Below, piece after piece: positions 15,085-22,535 of a DNA stretch of 41,142 nucleotides; the stretch's first letter is position 1; each line of letters begins with the position of its first letter. The position numbers were made by a program, and so were the translations under genes. The DNA comes from a virus, in the IMG/VR virus record IMGVR_UViG_3300047557_002300, positions 1-41,142 of that record, one strand, 5' to 3'. A model generated the notes under the pieces. It did not search any database. It was not told where the DNA came from and worked only from the letters and a program-made list of their open reading frames with translations.

Positions 15085-16262
15085 TGGAAGAAAAAAAATT
15101 TACACTTGGGTCTCCAGAGGTATTAAATTTTTTAAATTTAACTAAACAAGACGTAGCACCTGAGTATCAAAGAGAGAGAATTAAAAAATTTGTAGATCGC
15201 TTTTCAACAGATGACAATATTGAATATGAAAATCAACTTATAAAGCAAGGTGCAAATCCACAGGCGCTTGAATTTTTAAATGATTATATTGAATTTGAAC
15301 CCAACTGGAAAAACGCAGCTTCGGTTGAAAGTATTAATTCTTTAGCAAACATTGCCCAAAATAATCCGAACCCTATTTATTCTTATTCCTTAAAGGAAGG
15401 TCCTTTATATCGAGGCGCAAAGCTTAGTGCTTCTCCTTCTGTAGGAGAGACCATTGAATCATCTCGCTTTAGATCTTTTAGCCCAGATATAAACATTGCA
15501 GGACCGTTTGTTAACGAAGGTCCCCCTTTAGATTTTTCTTTAAGTGACGAAGAGTTTAAAAAACAATTACAAGAGAGCAATAAAAATCAAAAAGTTTTGT
15601 TTCAAGTACAGCCCGATTCCCCCGGACAATTCAATTATTTAATTACACCAGGAGCTGCAGAGCCAGAAGTTCTTTCACGGCCTGGTGCAAAATACGTTGT
15701 AGAAGCAAAAGAGACTTTTCCTTTTCAACAAAGAGGAATGACAGGCGATATTGATTTTATTAAACTAAAACAAATTTATGGACTTGATCCCTTAACTTCT
15801 AGTATTCAAGGCGGTATTAATTTAATAAAAGAAAACGCCCCTGGCGCAACCGCAGGCCTTGCATTATCGGCTTTAAATCCTGATGTTGCAAAAGCTTTAC
15901 AAGATAATAAATATCAAAGAGCTGCACTGTCTCTAGGAAAAGATGTAGCTTTAGGCGCAGGTGCAGAAGCGGGTATTAAATTAGCTGGCAGATATACACC
16001 TGTTTTAGCTAGTGCAGTAGCACCAGTTGCAAATCTTGCCGCGCCTGTTGTTACTGGTGCAGCTTTATTCATGCAAGGCAAACCTGGATCCTTGACAGAT
16101 ATTTTAAGTAAAAAAGCAGCAAACAATCCTGTTTCTTGGTTACCTGCTGTTAAAGCAAACCCCAAGACAGATATAGGGGCAAGAGCTTCACGAGCAATTT
16201 CAAATGAAGCTCGCTATGCAATTGGACAATTGTTAAAAGGACGCCTTCCCTACATGAGGTAA
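15084..16262 (+). CDS. Candidate ADP-ribosyltransferase with hydrophobic C-terminal half
   Basis: This protein is 392 residues from ATG 15084 (AGGAG upstream). Residues about 100-212 show the three sites of R-S-E class ADP-ribosyltransferases in order: GPLYRGAKL with Arg110; FRSFSPD as the STS-like motif (Ser131-x-Ser133); and AAEPEVLSRPGAKYVV with Glu193-x-Glu195 followed by the usual 'pGxxyxV' strand. The enzyme would move ADP-ribose from NAD to a target protein. Residues about 245-335 are Ala/Gly/Leu-rich and hydrophobic, which suits a virion protein injected with DNA. The gene is clearly more AT-rich than its neighbours, pointing to transfer. The family call is by motif and spacing only. 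Confidence 0.6.
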   Translation: MEEKKFTLGSPEVLNFLNLTKQDVAPEYQRERIKKFVDRFSTDDNIEYENQLIKQGANPQALEFLNDYIEFEPNWKNAASVESINSLANIAQNNPNPIYSYSLKEGPLYRGAKLSASPSVGETIESSRFRSFSPDINIAGPFVNEGPPLDFSLSDEEFKKQLQESNKNQKVLFQVQPDSPGQFNYLITPGAAEPEVLSRPGAKYVVEAKETFPFQQRGMTGDIDFIKLKQIYGLDPLTSSIQGGINLIKENAPGATAGLALSALNPDVAKALQDNKYQRAALSLGKDVALGAGAEAGIKLAGRYTPVLASAVAPVANLAAPVVTGAALFMQGKPGSLTDILSKKAANNPVSWLPAVKANPKTDIGARASRAISNEARYAIGQLLKGRLPYMR

Positions 16263-16263
16263 C

Positions 16264-16467
16264 ATGACAGACAAAGCAATACAAAAGGGATACACCAAGC
16301 GTTACCTTCCTGAATCCGCCTGGGCCTCGTTGTCTAAGGAAGAACGTCAGGAGACGGATCAAAAGAAACGAGCTGCTAGCCGAGAAGGAAAACAGTTCGT
16401 ACCAAACACTAAAAAAGCAAAGCTTGCTGGACGTGCAGCAAGACGTTATCGCAACAGTAAATCCTGA
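16264..16467 (+). CDS. Small basic hypothetical protein (67 aa)
   Basis: This Lys/Arg-rich 67-residue protein, YTKRYLPESAWASLSKEERQ then KKRAASREGKQFVPNT, with a C-terminal KLAGRAARRYRNSKS, looks like a nucleic-acid-binding peptide. It lies two bases after the ADP-ribosyltransferase-like gene, and a GAGG ribosome site precedes it. The stop (16465-16467) is embedded in the candidate promoter of the RNA gene that follows. Confidence 0.6.
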   Translation: MTDKAIQKGYTKRYLPESAWASLSKEERQETDQKKRAASREGKQFVPNTKKAKLAGRAARRYRNSKS

Positions 16468-16473
16468 TATACT
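16465..16473 (+). promoter_or_regulatory. Extended -10 promoter, TGATATACT
   Basis: TG-A-TATACT is an extended -10 box. The expected start point is near 16480, exactly where the run of hairpins of the candidate RNA begins. The -35 region is weak (GTTATC). Confidence 0.45.
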
Positions 16474-16479
16474 GACAGA

Positions 16480-16596
16480 CGGAGCAATTCAGCTCTGGGA
16501 CTAATAGTCGAAAAGTCCCTCCACGTTACAAATACGTGGTGCTCACAGAAGAGCGGAAGGAAGCTATGATCCCGGCATGATACACCGGGATTTTTT
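16480..16596 (+). ncRNA. Candidate structured RNA of about 115 nt ending in a terminator
   Basis: Between an extended -10 box and a rho-independent terminator lie four consecutive hairpins: CGGAGC/GCTCTG (16480-16497), GGGACT/AGTCCC (16497-16519), CCACGT/ACGTGG with a 7-base loop (16521-16539) and GCTC/GAGC (16541-16554). An alternative fold pairs GAGCA (16482-16486) with TGCTC (16540-16544), enclosing hairpins two and three as in a tRNA lacking its D-arm. The terminator's U-run ends one base before a GTG start codon. It could be a small RNA, or a leader that controls the gene at 16597 by attenuation. Confidence 0.5.
16569..16596 (+). terminator. Rho-independent terminator/attenuator
   Basis: A 7-bp stem ATCCCGG/CCGGGAT with a 9-base loop is followed by TTTTTT. 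It lies directly before the GTG start of the next gene, an unusual place for a simple terminator. Confidence 0.75.
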
Positions 16597-17271
16597 GTGA
16601 CTACTCTTGTGGCTAACGTACCGCCTGTAAAGGTGTGGGTCAGACGCGAATATCTCAGGGATTTACGTGATGGCCACGGTGAATACACACCTGGTTACTG
16701 GGTAACGTGTAAATCGCTAACTGGTCGAGCACTACAGTTTGAAACTTACCTTACGGAGTACGGCGCTCTTTACGACAAGCTACCCATCAGCGCATTCCTC
16801 GCTTGGGATTCAGATCACCCAGACAAACCAGAAGCACCTACCCCAGACCTGGAGCTGACTGACCTGCAGTTCTGGAATGGATTTGACACAGGGCTTACTG
16901 TCGTAGAAAAAAATCTGATCTATAACATGGAGTTTCAGGTGATGACCAGAAGTGCTGGCATCATGAAAGGTGAGTACTTATTTACTATTGACAACTATCA
17001 CGCCCACCGCAACGAACCTGATTTTTACTTTGCTGAGTTCCCTGATGAGCACAAGTCCCACAACATTGTGGCACTAGAGAACGGTCAGATCGGTGCTTAT
17101 CCCAACAACCGTTGCCGCATGGTTGACCCATCACTCAGCAATCACAATCTCAAGACACCAGACTTTAAGGTATCAACGCGATACTTTGATGTTGAACATG
17201 CCCCAAAATGGGGGAGATTGGGTGAGTGTGATGATTATTTCTGGAAAACACCCAATGAAGCTGTAGAATAA
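16597..17271 (+). CDS. Conserved-type phage hypothetical protein (224 aa)
   Basis: The N-terminal part (KVWVRREYLRDLRDGHGEYT, PGYWVTCKSLTGRALQFETYL, EYGALYDKLPISAF) is strongly protein-like and of a kind I associate with cyanophage hypothetical proteins. The middle has LIYNMEFQVMTRSAGIMKGEYLF, and the end is Asp/His/Trp rich. No enzyme motif is recognised. The start is uncertain: GTG 16597 follows a terminator U-run with no good ribosome site; GTG 16609 is an alternative. tRNA-Pro follows 7 bases after the stop. Confidence 0.7.
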   Translation: MTTLVANVPPVKVWVRREYLRDLRDGHGEYTPGYWVTCKSLTGRALQFETYLTEYGALYDKLPISAFLAWDSDHPDKPEAPTPDLELTDLQFWNGFDTGLTVVEKNLIYNMEFQVMTRSAGIMKGEYLFTIDNYHAHRNEPDFYFAEFPDEHKSHNIVALENGQIGAYPNNRCRMVDPSLSNHNLKTPDFKVSTRYFDVEHAPKWGRLGECDDYFWKTPNEAVE

Positions 17272-17278
17272 TTCAGCA

Positions 17279-17350
17279 CGGGATGTAGCGCAGCGGTAGC
17301 GCATCTGCTTTGGGAGCAGAGGGTCACAGGTTCGATCCCTGTCATCCCGA
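17279..17350 (+). tRNA. tRNA-Pro (anticodon UGG)
   Basis: A full cloverleaf is readable: acceptor CGGGATG/CATCCCG, D-arm GCGCAGCGGTAGCGC, anticodon arm TCTGC-TTTGGGA-GCAGA with TGG, and T-arm ACAGG-TTCGATC-CCTGT. The discriminator is A at 17350; the CCA end is not encoded (TCA follows). It may help decode Pro codons in phage messages. Confidence 0.95.
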
Positions 17351-17365
17351 TCAATCAATTTAGTT

Positions 17366-17611
17366 ATGTGGAGACTCTGGGCAAAAGCACTGGGCGAGAA
17401 GGCGTCTCACCATGATCATGAAGCGGATAGGATTGCCGCTATCCGCACAGTAATTTTTATCAGCTATTTGTTGACAAATGTGTTTATAGTTAGTGGAGTT
17501 ATTCGTCACTGGAATAAGTGCCCTGTTCCAGAAACAAGGAACGCATCCACAAGAATCGACAGAAGCTTCTGCAGTACAAGAAGACTCTGCAATGCAAGCA
17601 ATGTGGGCTGA
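17366..17611 (+). CDS. Small membrane protein with disrupted C-terminus
   Basis: Residues 1-50 (MWRLWAKALGEKASHHDHEA, then ADRIAAIRTVIFISYLL and FIVSGVIRHWN) match a short cyanophage membrane-protein type that usually ends soon after the HW. Here the frame runs on for 31 residues of unrelated, low-quality sequence inside the HNH gene. It seems the nuclease gene entered at the natural 3' end of this gene. One transmembrane helix spans about residues 27-45. Confidence 0.6.
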   Translation: MWRLWAKALGEKASHHDHEADRIAAIRTVIFISYLLTNVFIVSGVIRHWNKCPVPETRNASTRIDRSFCSTRRLCNASNVG

Positions 17612-17844
17612 AAGATCATCGCGTTATTGAGTTTCACCACATCAAGGATAAAGACCAAAACGTCTCACGTATGGTGAGTACTGGCTTGAGCTGGCAAAGA
17701 ATTGAGAATGAAATTAAAAAATGTATTCCTTTATGTTGTAACTGTCACAGGATAGAACACTCTAGACTAATACAAAAGGAAGAAACAAATGCTGTCAACC
17801 GATACACGGCTGAAGGTTCAGTTCATTTGCGATTGTATTGGTAA
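17518..17844 (+). CDS. HNH endonuclease (homing type)
   Basis: The core reads LQCKQCGLKDHRVIEFHHIK, then SWQRIENEIKKCIPLCCNCHRIEHSRL, a classical HNH with two CxxC pairs and the HH/H metal-binding residues. The GTG start at 17518 lies inside the upstream membrane-protein frame, and the last 19 codons overlap the next gene (17789). It is therefore an inserted gene that reads into both neighbours. The true C-terminus may be earlier in function; the end after HSRLIQKEE is run-on. Confidence 0.75.
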   Translation: MPCSRNKERIHKNRQKLLQYKKTLQCKQCGLKDHRVIEFHHIKDKDQNVSRMVSTGLSWQRIENEIKKCIPLCCNCHRIEHSRLIQKEETNAVNRYTAEGSVHLRLYW

Positions 17845-18106
17845 AGGCGCACCAGTTGAATTAAAAGATATGGCATGGGTGCAAAAACTTGCAGCCCGCA
17901 ACCCAACAGTTGATACTTGGTTAAGGCAAGCAAGGCGCAAAGCAATTCAAGCAGACCAACCAACCAATGACATGGATGAGTTTTGCAATGCCTTAGACCT
18001 TGGTGAGCCTGACCCAAGTGATCATCTGGTAGGACCACAAGATCCAGTCACGTTAGCCGAGTGGTTTACTAGCCGGCAGAAGTGGTTTCGTGGACAAGCT
18101 GATTAA
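17789..18106 (+). CDS. Conserved-type phage hypothetical protein (105 aa)
   Basis: The protein begins MLSTDTRLKVQFICDCIGKG and has VELKDMAWVQKLAARNP, a helical basic stretch (LRQARRKAIQAD) and an acidic segment ending DEFCNALDLGEPDPSDHLVG. It looks like a small helical virion or assembly protein. An AAGGA ribosome site precedes the ATG. Its start overlaps the HNH gene. It faces the convergent gene at 18113. Confidence 0.65.
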   Translation: MLSTDTRLKVQFICDCIGKGAPVELKDMAWVQKLAARNPTVDTWLRQARRKAIQADQPTNDMDEFCNALDLGEPDPSDHLVGPQDPVTLAEWFTSRQKWFRGQAD

Positions 18107-18112
18107 ATATTT

Positions 18113-18880
18113 TTATTTGAAAGTAGCTTTAATTTCATAACCAGCTCCGGGTTTAATTAAACCCAAAGCATCTGCTAAAGGAATTGCACCACGAGGATTA
18201 CCTTCTTTTAACATCTGTAGACCAGCAAGAGGATCCCTCATTGAGGGACCAATATATTCAGGGGTGTAGTAATTAAAGTCGTAACGGTCTTTTACTTCTT
18301 TAGTTGTTGGATCAATCCAAAAACGCCCCAAAGACTCTGATAATGCCGATCCTGATCGATAATCTCTTTGTCCAATTGGAACGTTTCCGTTTTTGTCTAT
18401 TACTTCTTGAGATGAAATATATTGTGGAATTTTTGCAGCATTTAAATCACTTATGGCAAACATGCGTGCAATAGTTGGATCTTCGATTTGAGTTAACTTT
18501 TCTTTTGTTTTGGCTTGCAAAGCTGTTTCCCATTCAGGATTTAGTATTTGTTTTGGGGTTGTTGCGTTTGCATAGGCACCTGGTATCTCAGCTTGAAGAG
18601 CAGGCGGCAATTCAGTTAGTGGTTTAGATGTACCACTAAGGAAGCGTGCGTACATTCCTGCAACAGGAGGTACGACACCTGCCGCCAAACCTTTATCCAA
18701 AACGGGAAGCAAGGCAACGTCTCGGACATTTGCCAGCTTGACGGCGTTTTTCACAGGCTGAACTACCCGTGTCACAGGAGAAGCAGTGCCACCCCCTGGC
18801 AACCAACCTCCCAAACTTTTATCAGCTTTTTTGTAACCGGAACTTACTTGGTTCAGAAAATTTTGGAAGATGTTTGGCAT
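18113..18880 (-). CDS. Probable virion-associated protein (255 aa)
   Basis: This 255-residue protein starts MPNIFQNFLNQVSSGYKKAD and has a hydrophobic/amphipathic stretch at about residues 50-80 (VRDVALLPVLDKGLAAGVVPPVAGMYARF). It then has a soluble part ending YTPEYIGPSMRDPLAGLQML. The hydrophobic segment resembles that of the ADP-ribosyltransferase-like protein in composition. It is coupled by TGATG to the Dps-like gene and AT-rich in the same way. It may be an ejected internal protein. No known domain is recognised. Confidence 0.5.
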   Translation of the reverse strand: MPNIFQNFLNQVSSGYKKADKSLGGWLPGGGTASPVTRVVQPVKNAVKLANVRDVALLPVLDKGLAAGVVPPVAGMYARFLSGTSKPLTELPPALQAEIPGAYANATTPKQILNPEWETALQAKTKEKLTQIEDPTIARMFAISDLNAAKIPQYISSQEVIDKNGNVPIGQRDYRSGSALSESLGRFWIDPTTKEVKDRYDFNYYTPEYIGPSMRDPLAGLQMLKEGNPRGAIPLADALGLIKPGAGYEIKATFK

Positions 18881-19431
18881 CAACCGTTCCGCAAAGTAGC
18901 CTTAATAAACCAAGCTGCCTTAAATGCTTGACCACAAAGATCTGCCATGTAATTTTGAATATCAATTGCACCAATACGTGCTGCAATTGGTTCTAGTTTT
19001 TTTGTTTTCATACCTAACTCTTCTAGGTTTTTGTAATACACACTAAGCATTTCTGTGTTTTTATAGCTTGTTACATGTGCAATACCAGGCCCTGCATCTG
19101 CTAATCCACGCGAGCACATAGGCATTAAATAATCCATTGAACGAATGAATTCGGACAATGTATCAAACTGTTCTAAATGAGCTTCGTATTGATCTTTTAA
19201 AAAAGCGTGAAGCCCAAGAAAGTTGGGGCCTTCAATGTTTAAATGGATCAGATGGGCCTGTGTCTGAAGTTCCTTGAGGAAGGAAGCCAGGGAGATGCAC
19301 TGTTGGATAAAGCCCCCAACATCACCATTCTTTGAACGAGCAGGGCCTTTTGGTTTTGCTTGTGGCTCTGGCATGGGTTGTTGTGGAGCCTGCTGAACCA
19401 TTGGTGGTTGCTGGGGACCAGGAGTATACAT
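18880..19431 (-). CDS. Dps-like ferritin-fold protein with Pro/Gln-rich N-terminus
   Basis: This 183-residue protein has a disordered Pro/Gln/Lys tail (1-36), then helices matching Dps. Motif HLIHLNIEGPNFLGLHAFL aligns with the Dps 'HWNVxGxxFxxLH' region, and FDTLSEFIR with the 'DxxAER' region. His63, His75, Asp90 and Glu94 have exactly the Dps ferroxidase spacing (12, 15 and 4 residues). Dps oxidises iron, uses up peroxide and can bind DNA through a basic N-terminal tail; the tail here is PAKPKGPARSKNG-like. It is coupled to the next gene (TGATG) and lies beside virion-type genes. The assignment is by motif reading. Confidence 0.7.
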   Translation of the reverse strand: MYTPGPQQPPMVQQAPQQPMPEPQAKPKGPARSKNGDVGGFIQQCISLASFLKELQTQAHLIHLNIEGPNFLGLHAFLKDQYEAHLEQFDTLSEFIRSMDYLMPMCSRGLADAGPGIAHVTSYKNTEMLSVYYKNLEELGMKTKKLEPIAARIGAIDIQNYMADLCGQAFKAAWFIKATLRNG

Positions 19432-19468
19432 AGTTTTTTCTCAATAGTTCTATTGTAACGGGAATTAA

Positions 19469-20770
19469 TTAGATAATTTCAAACCAAGAAAGGTCTGTAT
19501 AAACTTTTGCACCACTAATTGTTGGAGCAGCAACAACCGTAAAGATGTCACTGACACCAGCTTGAGTGCGACCCAGTTGGAAATTAAAGTCCCTTACATC
19601 ACTTAGCGAGAGGGTACTGTCAGAAACAATGTAACCGCCAACAATATCCGTACCACCACTAACACCTGTGGCAGTAGTATCGTATTGAACATTACCGTTG
19701 TAGTGCGTCTGCCAGTTTGCTCCACTCAGAGTCGCATTAAGTAGAACACGATACTGAATAATATCTGGCTTGTTGTTTTGTGTTTGCTCGAGCGCGATAC
19801 TCAAATTTGCTGGCACAACAACACTATCCGTACGACCTGAGGCCATACGGATAGAAACCAAGGGATAAGTCACACCAGATGATGTAAGTGTTTTTGGTGT
19901 TGTACTTGTTGCAATGTTATAGCGACGGGTAAAACCTTCGTAGCCGCCTTCTGATGCAACGGTATTACAGATCTGCCGGGCAGTACCACTAGTTGCTGTA
20001 GTACCAATGTTTTCAATCTCATGACGGAGCGGTAATACAGCCGTTGTCATGTAAGTTGTGTTCTTTAAATTTTCGTTATGAAAAACGTGAGCAACAACCA
20101 GCGAACCATCAACAACAAAGCCAGTTCTTACATCACCAACACCAAGCCATTCAATATCCATCCAAAAGATATTTCCTTTTGTTGGATCAAGGGTACGAGT
20201 ACTAGCACCAGTGCCATCAAATTTATCTGAGTTCCAGTCTGATTGAGCAACCCTTGTTTCATTCACGCTGCCACTGACGTAGCTGCGTAAAACAAAATAG
20301 TTTGTAGTACCGCTTTGCTCAAAGAAGATACCGTTTTGGGTACCGAAGTAACCAACGCGTTGCCGACGATTTGTAACACCAGATGCAAAGGTAAATGAGT
20401 TTAATACCAACAGAGATTTACCTGGTTGGTAAGGAAACACACGCTTGGTTTCCCTGTAGATGTAATCACCAGATGCAGTAGTGACATTAAGACTTAAAGT
20501 ACTTTCGTTTGGATTGAATACAGTTGTTGCACTGCCACCAGTAATGGTTGTCCACTTATCATTTTCTTGATAACGATGTTGGCTATCAAAAATTGTGTAC
20601 GGTTGCGATACACGTAAACGACCAAAAGCATCCGCTGCAGTAGTACCAGCTGGAGTAAAAGCAACAGAATAACCGCTTACTGTTGTTACCTCGAGCGGGC
20701 GCCCACTGCAGGTTTGCACCTTATGCACTGGGTATAGATTTTCATCAGTGGGATCTCTGTAATTTGGCAT
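19469..20770 (-). CDS. Virion structural protein (433 aa)
   Basis: This is a large beta-rich protein with Ser/Thr/Gly/Asn-rich strands. The N-terminal AFGRLRVSQPYTIFDSQHRY (about 48-67) followed by TTASGDYIYRETKRVFPYQPGK is the pattern of a widespread cyanophage/marine phage structural protein. The middle has FWMDIEWLGVGDVRTGFVVD, reminiscent of lectin-like jelly rolls, and the end is SDIFTVVAAPTISGAKVY. It is probably a capsid decoration or tail-associated protein. No protease or enzyme motif is seen. Confidence 0.75.
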   Translation of the reverse strand: MPNYRDPTDENLYPVHKVQTCSGRPLEVTTVSGYSVAFTPAGTTAADAFGRLRVSQPYTIFDSQHRYQENDKWTTITGGSATTVFNPNESTLSLNVTTASGDYIYRETKRVFPYQPGKSLLVLNSFTFASGVTNRRQRVGYFGTQNGIFFEQSGTTNYFVLRSYVSGSVNETRVAQSDWNSDKFDGTGASTRTLDPTKGNIFWMDIEWLGVGDVRTGFVVDGSLVVAHVFHNENLKNTTYMTTAVLPLRHEIENIGTTATSGTARQICNTVASEGGYEGFTRRYNIATSTTPKTLTSSGVTYPLVSIRMASGRTDSVVVPANLSIALEQTQNNKPDIIQYRVLLNATLSGANWQTHYNGNVQYDTTATGVSGGTDIVGGYIVSDSTLSLSDVRDFNFQLGRTQAGVSDIFTVVAAPTISGAKVYTDLSWFEII

Positions 20771-20815
20771 TGTATTTATATAGCTTTTATTATTCTAAGT
20801 TGAGTAGGTTGATAC

Positions 20816-20843
20816 AAAAAAGCAGTGACCTGACGGCCACTGC
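20816..20843 (-). terminator. Rho-independent terminator
   Basis: On the minus strand GCAGTG...CACTGC, extended by CC/GG around a 4-base loop, is followed by TTTTTT. It lies 20 bases after the stop of the gene at 20863-21267 and separates that operon from the structural gene downstream. Confidence 0.8.
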
Positions 20844-20862
20844 AAAATAAATTTTAATTAGA

Positions 20863-21267
20863 TCAATCCTTGTTTACATTCTGCAATAGTTCAATAAGTT
20901 TTTTATTTTCATCCGCATTCTTTTGATAGAACTGCCAGTTGTCATAGACCACTTCAAGCATTACATCAAAGAATTCATTACCAGAAAGGACGTTGGTATC
21001 AACAAATTCGCTGACCGTATCAGCCAAGTATTCCCGCAGCCTTTCCTTGGATTTGGCCTTGGACTCCTGGAAGAACATCGAGACCTTTCCAGTACCATTC
21101 AATAGAACGTCGGCTTCTGGCTTGAAATTTTCTTTAATGTAGTTGCTCATTTCCTTGGAGGATTCACGAGCAGTCTTTGCATTAGCAGGCGATGGGGTTT
21201 TGATCTTATCGGGGAACTCATTATAGGTTTCCTTATAGATTTGATCAAGGTTTGTGATGGGTTCCAA
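20863..21267 (-). CDS. Hypothetical helical protein (134 aa)
   Basis: This 134-residue protein starts MEPITNLDQIYKETYNEFPD and has charged helical segments (KEMSNYIKENFKPEADVLLNG, FFQESKAKSKERLREYLADTV, then FFDVMLEVVYDNWQFYQKN). It is probably an assembly or scaffold-like small protein, but no family is recognised. Its start overlaps the end of the 58-residue gene by 23 bases. A terminator follows. Confidence 0.6.
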   Translation of the reverse strand: MEPITNLDQIYKETYNEFPDKIKTPSPANAKTARESSKEMSNYIKENFKPEADVLLNGTGKVSMFFQESKAKSKERLREYLADTVSEFVDTNVLSGNEFFDVMLEVVYDNWQFYQKNADENKKLIELLQNVNKD

Positions 21268-21421
21268 AGTAAGTAGCGAGATCAGTAACAGCTTGATGAT
21301 ACCCCTCTAGCCAACCATCTGGTTTAACATCTTTACATTTTGGATTATTTTGTTGTGCAACATATGAGATGTAGTTGATGTCCAGTTGCCTTAGTGCACC
21401 TGTTGCTGTCTGGTCATCCAT
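21245..21421 (-). CDS. Small hypothetical protein (58 aa)
   Basis: This 58-residue product starts MDDQTATGALRQLDINYISY, contains VKPDGWLEGYHQAVTDLATY and ends FGTHHKP. It reads like a helical phage protein. The start is one base before a strong terminator of the gene upstream (21487). The 3' end overlaps the following gene by 23 bases. Confidence 0.55.
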   Translation of the reverse strand: MDDQTATGALRQLDINYISYVAQQNNPKCKDVKPDGWLEGYHQAVTDLATYFGTHHKP

Positions 21422-21460
21422 AAAAAAAGAGGATGCTTATAGTTTGAAACATCCTCTTAT
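21422..21460 (-). terminator. Rho-independent terminator
   Basis: A 9-bp stem AAGAGGATG/CATCCTCTT with a 14-base loop is followed on the minus strand by TTTTTTT. It ends the transcript of 21487-22275. The next start codon is directly downstream at 21421, so some read-through or a promoter inside must serve that gene. Confidence 0.8.
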
Positions 21461-21486
21461 TTTAATTTGTAGTTGGAGTTACGGTA

Positions 21487-21777
21487 TCAAGAAACGATGA
21501 CTTCCTGACCTTCGAACTTACCTGCCTCTAGGTCACGTACAAATTCAAGGCGCCGGAAGTATTCATCCCTGCAATAGGGAGCAGCCTCCCCAAGTGCAAA
21601 AGCTTCCCATAGACCAGTGTATAAACCATTGGTTCGAGCAGAACACTGATACATGTGCTCCATGAAATCAGCTTTCTTTTGCTCAGCTTTAACATCCCAG
21701 CGTTCAAGTTGTTCTTTCAGCCAGGGCGTGTCAAAGGCACCTGCGGTATTGAGTTTCTTTGCGAGGTCTTCAGTCAT
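21487..21777 (-). CDS. Hypothetical protein (96 aa)
   Basis: This 96-residue protein, MTEDLAKKLNTAGAFDTPWL, continues with FMEHMYQCSARTNGLYTGLW and FALGEAAPYCRDEYFRRLEF. It overlaps the previous gene by 8 bases. It is compact and helical with two cysteines. There is no recognised family. Confidence 0.6.
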   Translation of the reverse strand: MTEDLAKKLNTAGAFDTPWLKEQLERWDVKAEQKKADFMEHMYQCSARTNGLYTGLWEAFALGEAAPYCRDEYFRRLEFVRDLEAGKFEGQEVIVS

Positions 21778-21967
21778 TGAAGTTGATGGCGGTTACAGAA
21801 GTATAGACACCAGTGACGTGAGGAGATGCCTCGAAGAGAAGGTTATCAAGCTCTTCTTGTAAGCCTTCAGCAATTTCGTCAGCAGTCTTACCGCCGAAGG
21901 AATTGTACTCAACGTCCAGGTCAACCGAAAATGATACGGTTAACGTTGGCACAGCTACCTTTTCCAT
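21770..21967 (-). CDS. Small hypothetical protein (65 aa)
   Basis: MEKVAVPTLTVSFSVDLDVE then YNSFGGKTADEIAEGLQEEL and LLFEASPHVTGVYTSVTAIN suggests a small alpha/beta protein. It is coupled to the next gene by an 8-base overlap. The family is not recognised. Confidence 0.6.
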   Translation of the reverse strand: MEKVAVPTLTVSFSVDLDVEYNSFGGKTADEIAEGLQEELDNLLFEASPHVTGVYTSVTAINFND

Positions 21968-22011
21968 TGAAAGAAATAAAGACCTAGTTACTGTAGCAGT
22001 AATTAAAGGAT

Positions 22012-22275
22012 TTACTGCTCAAGCAGACGCTCAAGTGAATGAGCCTGATGCTCCTGGTAATAACCAAGCCGTTGTTGAATTAAGTTGTAATAGTTGATGG
22101 CTGCATCGACCATTTCTTCTGCATCCATAGATGCTGCAAGGTTTTCATTGGAAAGCATGGCTGCCGTCAAGATGACGACACCATGCTCAATCTTGGAACC
22201 AATTGTTGCAGAGAGAGGAGTCCCATCACTGGTAAAGCCAGCAATCATTTTGTTGAGAACCGGATCGCCACCCAT
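22012..22275 (-). CDS. Small hypothetical protein (87 aa)
   Basis: MGGDPVLNKMIAGFTSDGTP and a hydrophobic stretch HGVVILTAAMLSNENLAASM are followed by the helical EMVDAAINYYNLIQQRLGYYQ. The segment at about residues 33-45 could be buried or membrane-associated. There is no recognised family. Confidence 0.55.
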   Translation of the reverse strand: MGGDPVLNKMIAGFTSDGTPLSATIGSKIEHGVVILTAAMLSNENLAASMDAEEMVDAAINYYNLIQQRLGYYQEHQAHSLERLLEQ

Positions 22276-22310
22276 GAGACTCTTTACGTGTTTACTTATT
22301 GTATTCGAGT

Positions 22311-22535
22311 TTATTTATCTCCCCGTGCAGTGACATACCAATAGGCATGGCGTGCATTTTGATGGAAGCGCTTACCAGATAACAGCTTAAGTTTTCGCTC
22401 TTCCAGATCATCCAGTCGTGATTCTTGGTAAGGAGGCAACTCTTTACCGTCTTCACAGAGCATGCTGATCTCAATATCAATCATGTCGATCTGCATCTGG
22501 AAGTCATCAACCGATTGCTGGTGACAGCACATCAT
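22311..22535 (-). CDS. Small helical hypothetical protein (74 aa)
   Basis: From ATG 22535 (GGAAG upstream) the protein begins MMCCHQQSVDDFQMQIDMID, followed by the coiled-coil-like ESRLDDLEERKLKLLSGKRF and HAYWYVTARGDK. The frame stays open upstream, but that part overlaps the Gp157 gene in another frame and is low-complexity, so the short start is preferred. Confidence 0.55.
   Translation of the reverse strand: MMCCHQQSVDDFQMQIDMIDIEISMLCEDGKELPPYQESRLDDLEERKLKLLSGKRFHQNARHAYWYVTARGDK

Noticed and set aside
16480-16560. A true tRNA gene or hammerhead ribozyme
   Set aside because: There is no D-arm and no normal T-loop; the core CUGAUGA/GAAA of a hammerhead is absent.
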